Shown one piece after another: positions 8,843 through 17,486 of a stretch of DNA of 64,000 bases. The DNA is from Flavobacterium dankookense. Lineage in GTDB: Bacteria; Bacteroidota; Bacteroidia; Flavobacteriales; Flavobacteriaceae. The translations under genes and the position numbers were made by a program. The stretch's first letter is position 1. Each line of letters opens with the position of its first letter. Under the pieces are notes generated by a model that saw only the letters and a list, made by a program, of their open reading frames with translations, was not told the DNA's origin and did no database searches. The stretch spans positions 62,001 to 126,000 of the forward strand of contig NZ_SNXR01000013.1 in assembly GCF_004362665.1 (NCBI RefSeq), given 5' to 3'.

Positions 8843-9601
8843 ATGAAATTCTCTAATGTACTAGCAACATTATTAAGTGTTTGCCTTTTTTTATCATGTG
8901 CTTCTAGAAAAGACATTGCTTATTTACAAGATGTAGATAACCAAACTTTAGCTAATACTAGTTATGAGCCAATAATAAAATCTGATGATTTGTTGAGCGT
9001 AATAGTTGCAGCATCACAACCTGATCTAACTATACCTTTCAATTTACCTCAAGTTCAAGGAAATTATCAAGATGGTGATAGTCAGGCTGGAATAAAAACA
9101 TATTTAGTTGATAGTGAAGGGAATATTGATTTTCCTGTGATAGGGAAAGTAAAGTTAGGTGGGTTAACTAGAACTCAAGCAAAAAATTTGTTAGAAGAAA
9201 AAATTAAAGAATACATAATTAATCCTTCTGTTAATTTAAGAATGTTAAACTATAAAATATCGGTTTTAGGAGAAGTTAATAAGCCAAATACATATAAAAT
9301 AGTTAGTGAACGCATTACAATATTAGAAGCTTTAAGTTTAGCAGGTGATTTGACAATTTATGGGAAAAGAGATAACATATTGGTTATAAGAGAAATTGAT
9401 GGTAAAAAAACTTTCAATAGATTGAATTTAACTAATAAAGATTTTGTTTCCTCACCATTTTATTACTTAAATCAAAATGATGTAGTTTTAGTTGAACCTA
9501 ATAAAACAAAAATGAATTCATCAGTTATTGGGCCAAATATTTCAGTTACAATATCTGCACTATCATTAATTACCACAATTGCAATTATTCTATTTAGATA
9601 A
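8843..9601 (+). CDS. wza: Wza-like polysaccharide export lipoprotein
   Basis: A 252-residue outer-membrane polysaccharide export protein. A lipoprotein signal peptide ends in the lipobox LFLSC (acylated C19). A polysaccharide-export domain follows (DDLLSVIVAAS, VDSEGNIDFPVIGKVKLGGLT, where repeat-unit proteins carry G-I-D-FP-IG). An SLBB domain comes next (YKISVLGEVNKPNTYKI, ITILEALSLAGDLTIYGKRDNILVIRE), and a C-terminal hydrophobic segment (about 230-251) could be the membrane-spanning helix of the pore. It is shorter than E. coli Wza, as is common in Bacteroidota. Only five bases separate it from the tyrosine autokinase gene, its usual partner in the trans-envelope export complex. Confidence 0.92.
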   Translation: MKFSNVLATLLSVCLFLSCASRKDIAYLQDVDNQTLANTSYEPIIKSDDLLSVIVAASQPDLTIPFNLPQVQGNYQDGDSQAGIKTYLVDSEGNIDFPVIGKVKLGGLTRTQAKNLLEEKIKEYIINPSVNLRMLNYKISVLGEVNKPNTYKIVSERITILEALSLAGDLTIYGKRDNILVIREIDGKKTFNRLNLTNKDFVSSPFYYLNQNDVVLVEPNKTKMNSSVIGPNISVTISALSLITTIAIILFR

Positions 9602-9606
9602 AAATT

Positions 9607-12009
9607 ATGCAAGAACACCAATCTTTTAACAATAAAACAAACGATGAAAGTTTAAATATCAGAGAACAATTTGATAAATATTTTATTCATTGGAAATGGT
9701 TTTTATTATCAATAATTATTTGTTTTATAATAGCACTTTTATATTTAAGATATACGGTTCCACAGTATAGTGCATCAGCAACAATATTAGTGAAAGATGA
9801 AAGAAAAGGTGGAATCCAATCAGAGTTAAGTGCTTTTTCTGAATTAGGTTTTGTTAAAAATGTAAAAAACAATGTTGATAACGAAATTGAGATAATAAAA
9901 TCTAGAAACATCATCAACCAAGCAGTTAAAAGCTTAAACTTAAACGTTGAATATTTTGCAGAAGGACGAGTTAAATCTGTTGAGTTGTATAATGAAAGTC
10001 CAATAGAGGTTAGATTCTTTGAACCAAATGATAGCTTTTATAACAAAAATTTTAGCTACGAAGTTATATATTTAAGTGCAAATCATTTTGAACTAAAAAA
10101 ATATCAAGGAAAGTCATTAGGTAAATTTAATTTTGGCTCAATAGTTAATTTACCAGAAGCCAAACTCGTTGTAACAAAGAAACCTTTTATTACTAAATAC
10201 ATAACAAAAGAAGACTATAAAATAATAGTTAAAGTTAATAAATTAGCTAATGTTGTTCAGAAGTATAGAAGTAAAATAAATATCACACCGCTAAGTAAAA
10301 ACTCTAGTGTTGTAGAACTTTCAATGAATGATCCAGTTGCTGATAAAGCAGAAGATTTACTAGATGCAGTTATTGAAAACTATAACAAAGATGCAATAGA
10401 AGATAAAAAATATGTTTCGTTAAACACACAAAAGTTTATAAACGACAGATTAAAATATATCACAGAAGAACTCGGTGATGTTGAAAAACAAGGAGAAGAT
10501 TTCAAAACAAATAACAGAATCACAGAAATTACTGCTGATGCTGAATTGTATATTCAAAATTCTGCACTTTTCGAAAAATCACTTATAGAAACCGAAACTC
10601 AAATTAGGATAATACAATCCATGATTGCCTATTTGAATAGTTCACCAACTGACGAAATTATACCTAGCAATATTATTCCACAAGATAATAACGCTTCGAT
10701 AATGATAAATGATTTTAATGAAGTAGTTATAAGAAGAAATAGAGTTCTAGGTAGTGGAACTGTTAAAAATCAGAGAGTTATTGATTTAAATGCAGAGATT
10801 GATGAAAAAAGAAGGAACATTAAAGAAAGTTTAGCACGACTTTTAGAAACCTATAAAATCAAAAGAGAAGATTTACAAAAGCAAGATAGATCGTTAAATA
10901 ATAAAATTTCTAAAATACCTAATCAATCTAGAGAACTTACAAGTATTGGAAGACAACAACAGATAAAAGAATCGCTTTATCTATATCTTTTGCAAAAAAG
11001 GGAAGAAATTGGAATTTCTTTAGCAGTTGCTGCACCAAATTCTAAACTTATAGACTCAGCATTAGCTACAAGTTCTCCAGTTTCACCAAATAGAAACTTT
11101 GTTTTATTGGGAGCAATTATCGCCGGATTGTTGATTCCATTTCTGATTTTATTTGTATTAGATTTATTAGATACAAAAATCAAAAATAGACAAGACATTG
11201 AATCTAAAACAAACATTCCATTCCTTGGTGATATACCAAAATCAGAAACACAAGATGAATTGATAAATGCAAGTAGCCGATCTAGTTCAGCAGAAGCCAT
11301 TCGAATAGTTAGAACAAATTTAGAATTCATGCTAAATAATGTTCCAGCTGATAAAGCTAAAACAATATTTGTAACATCAACTTTACCTAAAGAAGGAAAA
11401 ACGTTTGTAGCATTAAATCTTGCTAGTACAATTGCACTTTCAAATAAAAAAGTATTACTAATAGGTTTAGATATTAGAAATCCTAAAATTGATAAATATG
11501 TCAACATTCCTTCAAAAGGATTGACTAATTATTTAGCAAAAGCCAACCAAGATGTAAAAGATTTTATTGTAAAAATTGATAATTTCGAAAACTTCTATAT
11601 TCTACCGTCTGGAATTATTCCACCAAATCCAGTTGATTTATTGATGAGCGATAAAATAGGAGAGTTATTTGACACTTTTAAAAATCAATACGATTATATT
11701 ATTGTAGATACAGCGCCAGTTAGTTTAGTAACAGATACTTTATTAGTAGCTAAATATGCTGATTTGTTTATCTATGTTATGAGAGCTAATTATTTAGATA
11801 AAAGACTTATAAAAGTAGCTGACAGTTTCTATCAAGAAAAGAAATTACCAAATATGGCAGTACTTTTAAATGACACTATTTGGAGAAAAACCTATGGTTA
11901 TGGCTATGGTTATGCTTACGGCTATGGATACGGCTATGGTTATGGTTATGGAAACGATGTAGAGCAAACAAAAAAATCGTGGAAAGATAAACTATGGATG
12001 AAAAAATAG
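9607..12009 (+). CDS. wzc: Wzc-like polysaccharide co-polymerase and tyrosine autokinase (BY-kinase)
   Basis: An 800-residue inner-membrane protein that controls chain length and export through tyrosine phosphorylation. The N-terminal Wzz domain begins with a transmembrane segment near 35-52. A long coiled-coil periplasmic part runs from about 280 to 460, and a second transmembrane segment is near 497-517. The cytoplasmic kinase has Walker A (STLPKEGKT, about 590-600), Walker A' (LLIGLDIRNP) and Walker B (YIIVDTAPV, about 696-704). The tail carries ten consecutive Tyr-Gly/Ala pairs, the expected autophosphorylation cluster. The last 18 bases overlap the 3' end of the opposing PHP phosphatase gene, its presumed antagonist. 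The role is well supported; the glycan served is inferred from context. Confidence 0.93.
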   Translation: MQEHQSFNNKTNDESLNIREQFDKYFIHWKWFLLSIIICFIIALLYLRYTVPQYSASATILVKDERKGGIQSELSAFSELGFVKNVKNNVDNEIEIIKSRNIINQAVKSLNLNVEYFAEGRVKSVELYNESPIEVRFFEPNDSFYNKNFSYEVIYLSANHFELKKYQGKSLGKFNFGSIVNLPEAKLVVTKKPFITKYITKEDYKIIVKVNKLANVVQKYRSKINITPLSKNSSVVELSMNDPVADKAEDLLDAVIENYNKDAIEDKKYVSLNTQKFINDRLKYITEELGDVEKQGEDFKTNNRITEITADAELYIQNSALFEKSLIETETQIRIIQSMIAYLNSSPTDEIIPSNIIPQDNNASIMINDFNEVVIRRNRVLGSGTVKNQRVIDLNAEIDEKRRNIKESLARLLETYKIKREDLQKQDRSLNNKISKIPNQSRELTSIGRQQQIKESLYLYLLQKREEIGISLAVAAPNSKLIDSALATSSPVSPNRNFVLLGAIIAGLLIPFLILFVLDLLDTKIKNRQDIESKTNIPFLGDIPKSETQDELINASSRSSSAEAIRIVRTNLEFMLNNVPADKAKTIFVTSTLPKEGKTFVALNLASTIALSNKKVLLIGLDIRNPKIDKYVNIPSKGLTNYLAKANQDVKDFIVKIDNFENFYILPSGIIPPNPVDLLMSDKIGELFDTFKNQYDYIIVDTAPVSLVTDTLLVAKYADLFIYVMRANYLDKRLIKVADSFYQEKKLPNMAVLLNDTIWRKTYGYGYGYAYGYGYGYGYGYGNDVEQTKKSWKDKLWMKK
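11893..11952 (+). repeat. Tyr-Gly dipeptide repeat in the kinase tail
   Basis: Ten tandem Tyr-Gly codon pairs (one is Tyr-Ala) encode the tyrosine cluster of the BY-kinase. Codons vary (TAT/TAC with GGT/GGC/GGA), so the repeat is not a simple DNA microsatellite and seems kept for its protein sequence. Confidence 0.9.
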
Positions 12010-12729
12010 ATTTTTATCAATAGCAAACTTTAGTGCTTCAGTATTTTTAATTGAAACTTTTTTATAAAAAGATTGAATGTGATTAGTATGATGAACATCA
12101 CTACCAACAAAATCTATCATTCCTTTTTGCAAAAGTTTATCAGCAATTGAAGTGATATTTTTTCCATAATAATCAACTGTTGATAATAAGTTGAGTTGAA
12201 ACAGACATCCTGTTTTTTTAAGTTTTTCGTACTCGGAAAAATTATTGTGATAGAAATTATAACGCTCAGGATGTGCTAAAATCGGCTTATACCCTGCAAG
12301 TTGAATTTCAAAAATTATATCATACAATTGAATTGGAGGATTTAAATAAGACATTTCGATTAGGATAAAATTACCCTTTAAAGTCAACAACTTTTCAGTT
12401 TCCAATCTTTTCATAAAGAAAGAATCTATCATATATTCTGCTGCCACATTAAACGACGAAAAAAGTTCTTCTTTTTCTAGTTTACTAAATACGGATTCGT
12501 AATGCTTTTTTATATTTTCTTCCGTATTGTCCCATACATTGGTTATGATATGTGGAGTTGTAATGAAATGATTGTATCCAAAACTTTTCAATTCTAACAT
12601 TAAATTTCGCGTATCGTCAATTGTTTTAGCTCCATCATCTATTCCTGGTAGTAAATGAGAATGAATGTCAACAAAATTATTTGGAATTAAATCCTTTAAA
12701 ACGGGTTTTTGTTTAAAAAAAGAAATCAA
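11992..12729 (-). CDS. PHP-domain tyrosine phosphatase (CpsB/YwqE type)
   Basis: A 245-residue manganese-dependent protein-tyrosine phosphatase of the PHP superfamily. The metal motif is VDIHSHLLPGIDDG near residue 22, with further ligands in ITTPHI, LAHPERY and VGSDVHH. The length fits CpsB, Wzb-equivalent enzymes and YwqE. It should dephosphorylate the tyrosine cluster of the adjacent autokinase and so reset the export cycle. It is the only minus-strand gene within the glycan locus, and its 3' end overlaps the kinase gene by 18 bases, so the two transcripts must be antisense to each other at their ends. I saw no exact promoter box upstream. Confidence 0.9.
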   Translation of the reverse strand: MISFFKQKPVLKDLIPNNFVDIHSHLLPGIDDGAKTIDDTRNLMLELKSFGYNHFITTPHIITNVWDNTEENIKKHYESVFSKLEKEELFSSFNVAAEYMIDSFFMKRLETEKLLTLKGNFILIEMSYLNPPIQLYDIIFEIQLAGYKPILAHPERYNFYHNNFSEYEKLKKTGCLFQLNLLSTVDYYGKNITSIADKLLQKGMIDFVGSDVHHTNHIQSFYKKVSIKNTEALKFAIDKNLFFHP

Positions 12730-12835
12730 AATTTTAAATATTTAGAACGGTAAAAATAACTAATATTTTAAAGTTATGTAACGATTAATTATCAAATAAA
12801 TATGTATTAATCGTTTCATAGGATTTTGTTATTTA

Positions 12836-12843
12836 TATATTTG
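12836..12843 (+). promoter_or_regulatory. Probable -7 promoter box of the ABC exporter operon
   Basis: TATATTTG is an exact TAnnTTTG match, 35 bases before the ATG of the ABC permease at 12879. A weak TTTC at 12814-12817 lies 18 bases upstream. The 149-base gap to the divergent phosphatase gene makes a promoter here likely. Confidence 0.55.
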
Positions 12844-12878
12844 CAATAATAAGTTTTTCAAACATTAAAAATAGATTA

Positions 12879-13739
12879 ATGCAACACATTCAACCTGAAA
12901 AATGGGACTTAGTTATCAAAGGTCATACATCACTTTTTGATGTAAAGTTTAAAGATCTTTGGCATTATAGAGATTTATTGGCGATGTTTGTCAAAAGAGA
13001 TTTTGTTAGTTTTTATAAGCAAACAATACTTGGTCCACTTTGGTTTTTTATTCAACCTATTTTTACTACTATAGTTTTTTCATTTGTATTTGGTAACCTT
13101 GCAGGAATTAGTACTGATGGTGCGCCAAAATATCTTTTCTATTTAACAGGAATAACATCATGGGCTTATTTTTCAGATTGCCTTACTAAAACAAGTACCG
13201 TTTTTAGGGACAATGCTAATATTTTTGGAAAAGTATATTTTCCAAGATTAATTATGCCATTAAGTATTGTTGTTAGTAATTTGGTTCGATTTGGAGTGCA
13301 ATTACTTTTGCTAATTTGCATGATGATTTATTTCTACTTTTTTCCCGAAGGAACATTTCACATTACACCTGCAATACTTCTCTTCCCAGTTCTAGTGCTA
13401 TTAATGGCGTTACTTGGTTTAGGATTAGGTTTAATCATCACTGCAATGACTACAAAATATAGAGATTTAACTTTCTTAGTGACTTTTGGAGTTCAATTAT
13501 TAATGTATGCCACTACGGTGATTTATCCTTTAAGTTACGCAAGAGAAAAAGGATATGATCATATAGTACAATTAAACCCTATGACAGGAGTTATTGAAGC
13601 TTTTCGTTACGCTTTTTTGGGAACAGGTGAGTTTACTGCCGCAAGTCTTGGCTATTCTGCTGTTGTGACCATTATAATTTTATTTTTAGGAATAATCATT
13701 TTTAATAAAACAGAGAAAAACTTTGTTGATACAATCTAA
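12879..13739 (+). CDS. wzm: ABC-2 polysaccharide exporter permease (Wzm)
   Basis: A 286-residue integral membrane subunit of an ABC-2 type polysaccharide exporter. The N-terminal amphipathic region DLLAMFVKRDFVSFYKQTILGPLWF is the typical gate-helix motif of Wzm, KpsM and TagG. About six transmembrane helices follow, with the conserved TTKYRDLTFL and LNPMTGVIEAFRYAFLG segments. It shares one base with the ATPase gene downstream. Together they should move an undecaprenyl-linked glycan, or a completed chain, from the cytoplasm to the periplasm. The 5' end of a long co-directional run of biosynthesis genes begins here. Confidence 0.93.
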   Translation: MQHIQPEKWDLVIKGHTSLFDVKFKDLWHYRDLLAMFVKRDFVSFYKQTILGPLWFFIQPIFTTIVFSFVFGNLAGISTDGAPKYLFYLTGITSWAYFSDCLTKTSTVFRDNANIFGKVYFPRLIMPLSIVVSNLVRFGVQLLLLICMMIYFYFFPEGTFHITPAILLFPVLVLLMALLGLGLGLIITAMTTKYRDLTFLVTFGVQLLMYATTVIYPLSYAREKGYDHIVQLNPMTGVIEAFRYAFLGTGEFTAASLGYSAVVTIIILFLGIIIFNKTEKNFVDTI

Positions 13740-15028
13740 TGAGTAACAAAATAATAAAAGTAGAAAATTTATCCAAAGCATATCAAATTGGGCAAATAGG
13801 AACTGGAACAATCTCAAAGGATTTAGAGCGTTTCTGGGTTACAAAAGTGCTTGGAAAAGAAGATCCATTTCTGAGAATAGGGGAAACTAATGATAGAAGT
13901 GTAAAGGGAGAAAGCAACATCGTATGGTCATTGCGAGATATTAATTTTGAAATAAATCAAGGCGATGCAGTAGGTATTATTGGAAAAAACGGTGCAGGAA
14001 AAAGTACACTTTTAAAGCTTTTATCTAGAGTAACTTCTCCAACAACAGGCGAAATAAAAGTCAAAGGTAGAATAGCAAGTTTACTTGAAGTAGGAACAGG
14101 TTTTCATCCAGAATTAACAGGTAGAGAAAATGTCTATCTCAATGGAGCAATTCTCGGAATGCGAAAAAAAGAAATCACCAGAAAACTTGATGAAATTATT
14201 GATTTCTCTGGAGTTGAACGATATATTGACACTCCTGTGAAAAGATATTCATCAGGAATGTATGTGCGTTTAGCATTTGCTGTTGCAGCTCATCTAGAGA
14301 GTGAAATTCTAATTGTAGATGAGGTTCTAGCAGTTGGAGATGCAGAATTTCAAAAAAAATGTCTCGGAAAAATGAGTGACATCAGTAAAGGACAAGGAAG
14401 AACAGTTCTTTTTGTTAGCCACAATATGGCTGCTGTAAAAAGCTTATGTAATAGTGGAATAGTTCTAGAAAACGGCAAAGTAGTATATCAAGGAGAAAGC
14501 GATGATGCAGTTAATTTTTATCTATCAAATTCATCAAAAACAAAAGATATTTCACTCCAAAATCGATTAGATAGATTGGGCAATTTAAAATTAAAAGTTG
14601 TAGGAGTTGATTTTTTAAACGATAAAAATCAAAGTGTAACTCAAGTAATATCGGGTGAACTTTTGAAAGTAAGATTGCATATTGAGAAAAGAAGTTTTGT
14701 TGACTTATCGAAATTATTTGTCGGGATTGCTTTTTTCGATAATCAAGAAAATAGAGTTCTTTCTTTTTTTAGTGATGAAATGGCTTCAGATTTTACTAAT
14801 CTTGAAAAAAGCAATTATATTGAATTAAATATACCTAAATTTTTCATTCGCGCCGGAGGTTATGATTTAACAATTCAATTAAGTGATGGTTCAACTCGGG
14901 CAGATTCTTTTATTGATGTTGTTGAAAAAGCAGCTGAAATATTTGTACTTCCTGGAGATATTTGGCAAACAGGCAAGACTAATAGAGCTGGGACATATGC
15001 AGTTCTACCAGGTTTTTTTGAGAGCTAA
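13739..15028 (+). CDS. wzt: ABC polysaccharide exporter ATPase with C-terminal carbohydrate-binding domain (Wzt)
   Basis: A 429-residue ATPase. The nucleotide-binding domain has Walker A IGKNGAGKST, the signature YSSGMYVRLAFAVA and Walker B EILIVDEVLAVGD, with an H-loop in VSHN. A beta-rich C-terminal domain from about residue 270 to 429 matches the extended Wzt type, in which this domain recognises the non-reducing end of the finished chain before export. An insertion after the first strand (residues about 20-55, with KDLERFWVTKVLGKEDPF) is common in these ATPases. The extra domain suggests that export depends on a terminal modification, which fits the methyltransferases and other decoration genes in the locus. 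That link is inference. Confidence 0.92.
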   Translation: MSNKIIKVENLSKAYQIGQIGTGTISKDLERFWVTKVLGKEDPFLRIGETNDRSVKGESNIVWSLRDINFEINQGDAVGIIGKNGAGKSTLLKLLSRVTSPTTGEIKVKGRIASLLEVGTGFHPELTGRENVYLNGAILGMRKKEITRKLDEIIDFSGVERYIDTPVKRYSSGMYVRLAFAVAAHLESEILIVDEVLAVGDAEFQKKCLGKMSDISKGQGRTVLFVSHNMAAVKSLCNSGIVLENGKVVYQGESDDAVNFYLSNSSKTKDISLQNRLDRLGNLKLKVVGVDFLNDKNQSVTQVISGELLKVRLHIEKRSFVDLSKLFVGIAFFDNQENRVLSFFSDEMASDFTNLEKSNYIELNIPKFFIRAGGYDLTIQLSDGSTRADSFIDVVEKAAEIFVLPGDIWQTGKTNRAGTYAVLPGFFES

Positions 15029-15047
15029 ACATTATAATATCTAATTA

Positions 15048-15890
15048 ATGAAAGTATTAATTACTGGGATTTATGGTTTTTTAGGATCTAATTTGGCAAA
15101 TGAACTTTGCTCAAACCATGATGTTTTTGGTTTATACAATACAAGTAAAAATAAAATAATTAATGACTCAATCACAACTTTTGCAGCTCTAGAAGAAATA
15201 AGTTTTTCTCCAGATGCAATTGTAATGTGTCATGCGGCAATAAACTCGGGAACAACAGTGCTTTCTGATGATGAATTGAAGAAAACAAATGTTCTTTTTA
15301 CAAAAAAGATTTTAGATTATTTTCCAAACGTAAGAGTAATTTATATTTCATCGGTTTCTGTCTTTGGAGATACTTTAGATAGATTAACAGAGTTATCAGT
15401 TCCAAATCCTGAGAATAATTATTCCAAATCAAAACTTGAAGCCGAAAAACTTGTTTTAACAAATAAATTAAATAATGTTATTCGATTGTCTTCATTGTAT
15501 GGAATTGGAATGAAAGAAAACACTTTGATACCTAATTACTGTAATCAAGCAATAAAAAACAATAAAATTGAAGTATGGGGAAATGGTTCACGTAAGCAAA
15601 ACTATATCCATATTGATGACGCTATTGATTTGATTGCTAGAGTAATTCAACATAAAAAAAATATTAATTTCCCGATTCTTGGTGTTGATAAAAATGAATA
15701 TTCAAATATTCACTTAGCAGAAATTATTGCTTTAAAGACAAATTCTAGAATAGAGTATGTTGGAAGTGATAATTCATTTTCATACTTTTATGATAATAAA
15801 CTAACTCAAGAAGAATTAAATTGGAATACTAAAATTGAATTAAAAGAAGGAATAACTAACTACTTAGAATGGAAAGAAAAACAGTTTTAG
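15048..15890 (+). CDS. NAD-dependent sugar epimerase/dehydratase (extended SDR)
   Basis: A 280-residue short-chain dehydrogenase/reductase of the extended, nucleotide-sugar type. The Rossmann motif is TGIYGFLGSNL (G-x2-G-x2-G) at residues 6-16, the catalytic pair is YSKSK, and SSVSVFGD holds the active-site Ser. NYIHIDDAIDLIARVI is a typical C-terminal motif of this family. It should act on an NDP-sugar as an epimerase, reductase or dehydratase. Its end overlaps the following ATP-grasp gene by 22 bases. The substrate is not recognisable from the sequence. Its place between the exporter genes and the Fuc4NAc-type genes suggests a further precursor sugar for the same glycan. Confidence 0.8.
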   Translation: MKVLITGIYGFLGSNLANELCSNHDVFGLYNTSKNKIINDSITTFAALEEISFSPDAIVMCHAAINSGTTVLSDDELKKTNVLFTKKILDYFPNVRVIYISSVSVFGDTLDRLTELSVPNPENNYSKSKLEAEKLVLTNKLNNVIRLSSLYGIGMKENTLIPNYCNQAIKNNKIEVWGNGSRKQNYIHIDDAIDLIARVIQHKKNINFPILGVDKNEYSNIHLAEIIALKTNSRIEYVGSDNSFSYFYDNKLTQEELNWNTKIELKEGITNYLEWKEKQF

Positions 15891-16846
15891 TAACAGGAAT
15901 AGGTGGAAATGTAGGTCAAGGAGTTTTGAGAAATATTATAGATTTAAATTTAGATATATTTCTTATTGGTACAGATGTTGCAACTTTTACGGCAGGAAAT
16001 TATCTTTGTGATGTTACATACAAAGTTCCATATGCTTTTGATACAAATTATATCTCTGAAATTTCTGCTATTGTAGAAAAACATCGAGTTGATATAATAC
16101 TACCAACAACTGATTATGAAGTATATTTTTTATCATTAAATCAAGATAAAATCAAATCAACAGTCGTTGCAAGCGATTCCTCTCTAGCAAAAAAATATTT
16201 AGATAAATATTTAACCTTTTTACACCATCAAGAATTAAATATTCCATTTGCAAAAACATGGTTGCCCAGCCAGTTTGTTAAAATTGATGGAGATATTATT
16301 GTCAAACCACGCGAAGGAAGAGGATCAAGAGGAATTGAAATTAATCCTGAAAATCCTTCTAGCTTTTCTGATGAATATTTAATACAACCACTTCACAAAG
16401 GAAAAGAGATTACTACAGCTTTTTATGTAAAAAAGGATGGCAGCTTACATGGATTATTTACAATGGAAAGAGAACTCACTAATGGAGCAACATCGAAATC
16501 AAAAACATGCAATAAATATGATGCCGAATTAGAAAAAATCATCAAGAGTATGATACAATTTCAAGGATTAAGAGGAAGTATAAACATACAATCTATTGTT
16601 GAAGATGATCAAACTATAATACCATTTGAAGTGAATTGTAGAATTTCAGGAACAAATTCTATTAGGCACAATTTAGGTTTTCAAGATGTTAAATATTCAC
16701 TTCAAGAATACTTGTATAATCAAGAGCCAGATGAAGTTAAGACAATCGAAGGTATTGCCACACGATTATTATATGATGTGATATATCCAAATGCAACAGA
16801 CGAAAATCTGTTGAATAATAATTCAAGTAATTTTAAACTTTATTAA
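15869..16846 (+). CDS. ATP-grasp protein of the carbamoyl-phosphate-synthase-like type
   Basis: A 325-residue ATP-grasp enzyme with the same general layout as the one at 3226. A Rossmann-like start (VLVTGIGGNVGQGVLR) is followed by IILPTTDYE, the ATP-binding IIVKPREGRGSRGI, and the metal-binding IIPFEVNCRISGTNS. The start at 15869 lies 22 bases inside the SDR gene and fits the usual start of the Rossmann strand. The HAD gene begins one base after its stop. Sequence similarity to the 3226 protein looks modest, so recent duplication is unlikely. The likely job is an ATP-driven ligation on a glycan precursor; the substrate is unknown. Confidence 0.75.
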   Translation: MERKTVLVTGIGGNVGQGVLRNIIDLNLDIFLIGTDVATFTAGNYLCDVTYKVPYAFDTNYISEISAIVEKHRVDIILPTTDYEVYFLSLNQDKIKSTVVASDSSLAKKYLDKYLTFLHHQELNIPFAKTWLPSQFVKIDGDIIVKPREGRGSRGIEINPENPSSFSDEYLIQPLHKGKEITTAFYVKKDGSLHGLFTMERELTNGATSKSKTCNKYDAELEKIIKSMIQFQGLRGSINIQSIVEDDQTIIPFEVNCRISGTNSIRHNLGFQDVKYSLQEYLYNQEPDEVKTIEGIATRLLYDVIYPNATDENLLNNNSSNFKLY

Positions 16847-16847
16847 A

Positions 16848-17486
16848 ATGAAATATTTATTACTGGATGTTTCTGGAACGATTTTGCACAAACCAATTTT
16901 TTTTGAAAAAATAGCAACTATATTATACGATTTCGGATATGAAGTAGGAATAGAAAAACTTAAATATAACCACAAACTTCTCTCAGAAACAATAAAATTT
17001 CCCGATAGAACTGATAGCACTTTCTATCATTATTTCAACACGGAGTATCTATTTTCGCTAGGTATCGTACCTAACGAAAATATTTTGGAAACAATTTTTA
17101 AAGCTTGTTCCTATTTGCCATGGGAGAAATATGATGATACCAAAGTTCTTAATAATTTAGATATTCCAATTGGAATACTTTCAAATTTCAACTCATCATT
17201 AGAAGATAAGCTGAACAATTATTTTGGACCAATTTTTAAAGATATTTTCGTTTCTGAAACAATCGGAATTTCTAAACCGTCATTAGATTTTTATCAATAT
17301 GCAATAGATAAAATTGGTGTTTTACCTTCCGAAATTATTTATGTAGGAGACTCTTTTAAACTTGATTTTGAACCTGCAACTAATTTAGGAATTACTACAT
17401 TTGTAATTGATAGAGATGGATTTTATCCAAAAAGTGATAAAATCATTAAATCATTAAATGATTTAGAAGGAAAGTTATATTCATGA
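16848..17486 (+). CDS. HAD superfamily phosphatase
   Basis: A 212-residue HAD hydrolase. Motif I is LLDVSGTI, where the acid/base Asp at position +2 is replaced by Ser (D-x-S rather than D-x-D). Motif II is GILSNF, motif III the Lys in ISKPSLDF, motif IV VGDSFKLDFEPA. The changed motif I may alter or lower phosphatase activity, as seen in some dehalogenase-like and phosphonatase-like members. It follows the ATP-grasp gene by one base and overlaps the acetyltransferase gene by four bases (ATGA), so it is translationally coupled on both sides. A role in removing phosphate from the ligase substrate is inference. Confidence 0.8.
   Translation: MKYLLLDVSGTILHKPIFFEKIATILYDFGYEVGIEKLKYNHKLLSETIKFPDRTDSTFYHYFNTEYLFSLGIVPNENILETIFKACSYLPWEKYDDTKVLNNLDIPIGILSNFNSSLEDKLNNYFGPIFKDIFVSETIGISKPSLDFYQYAIDKIGVLPSEIIYVGDSFKLDFEPATNLGITTFVIDRDGFYPKSDKIIKSLNDLEGKLYS

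Noticed and set aside
8434..8916. 160-residue minus-strand frame across the end of the dehydratase gene
   Set aside because: Complementary to the catalytic domain and to the wza signal peptide; no family features.
10977..11507. 176-residue minus-strand frame inside wzc
   Set aside because: Antisense shadow of the kinase domain, including the Walker A region.
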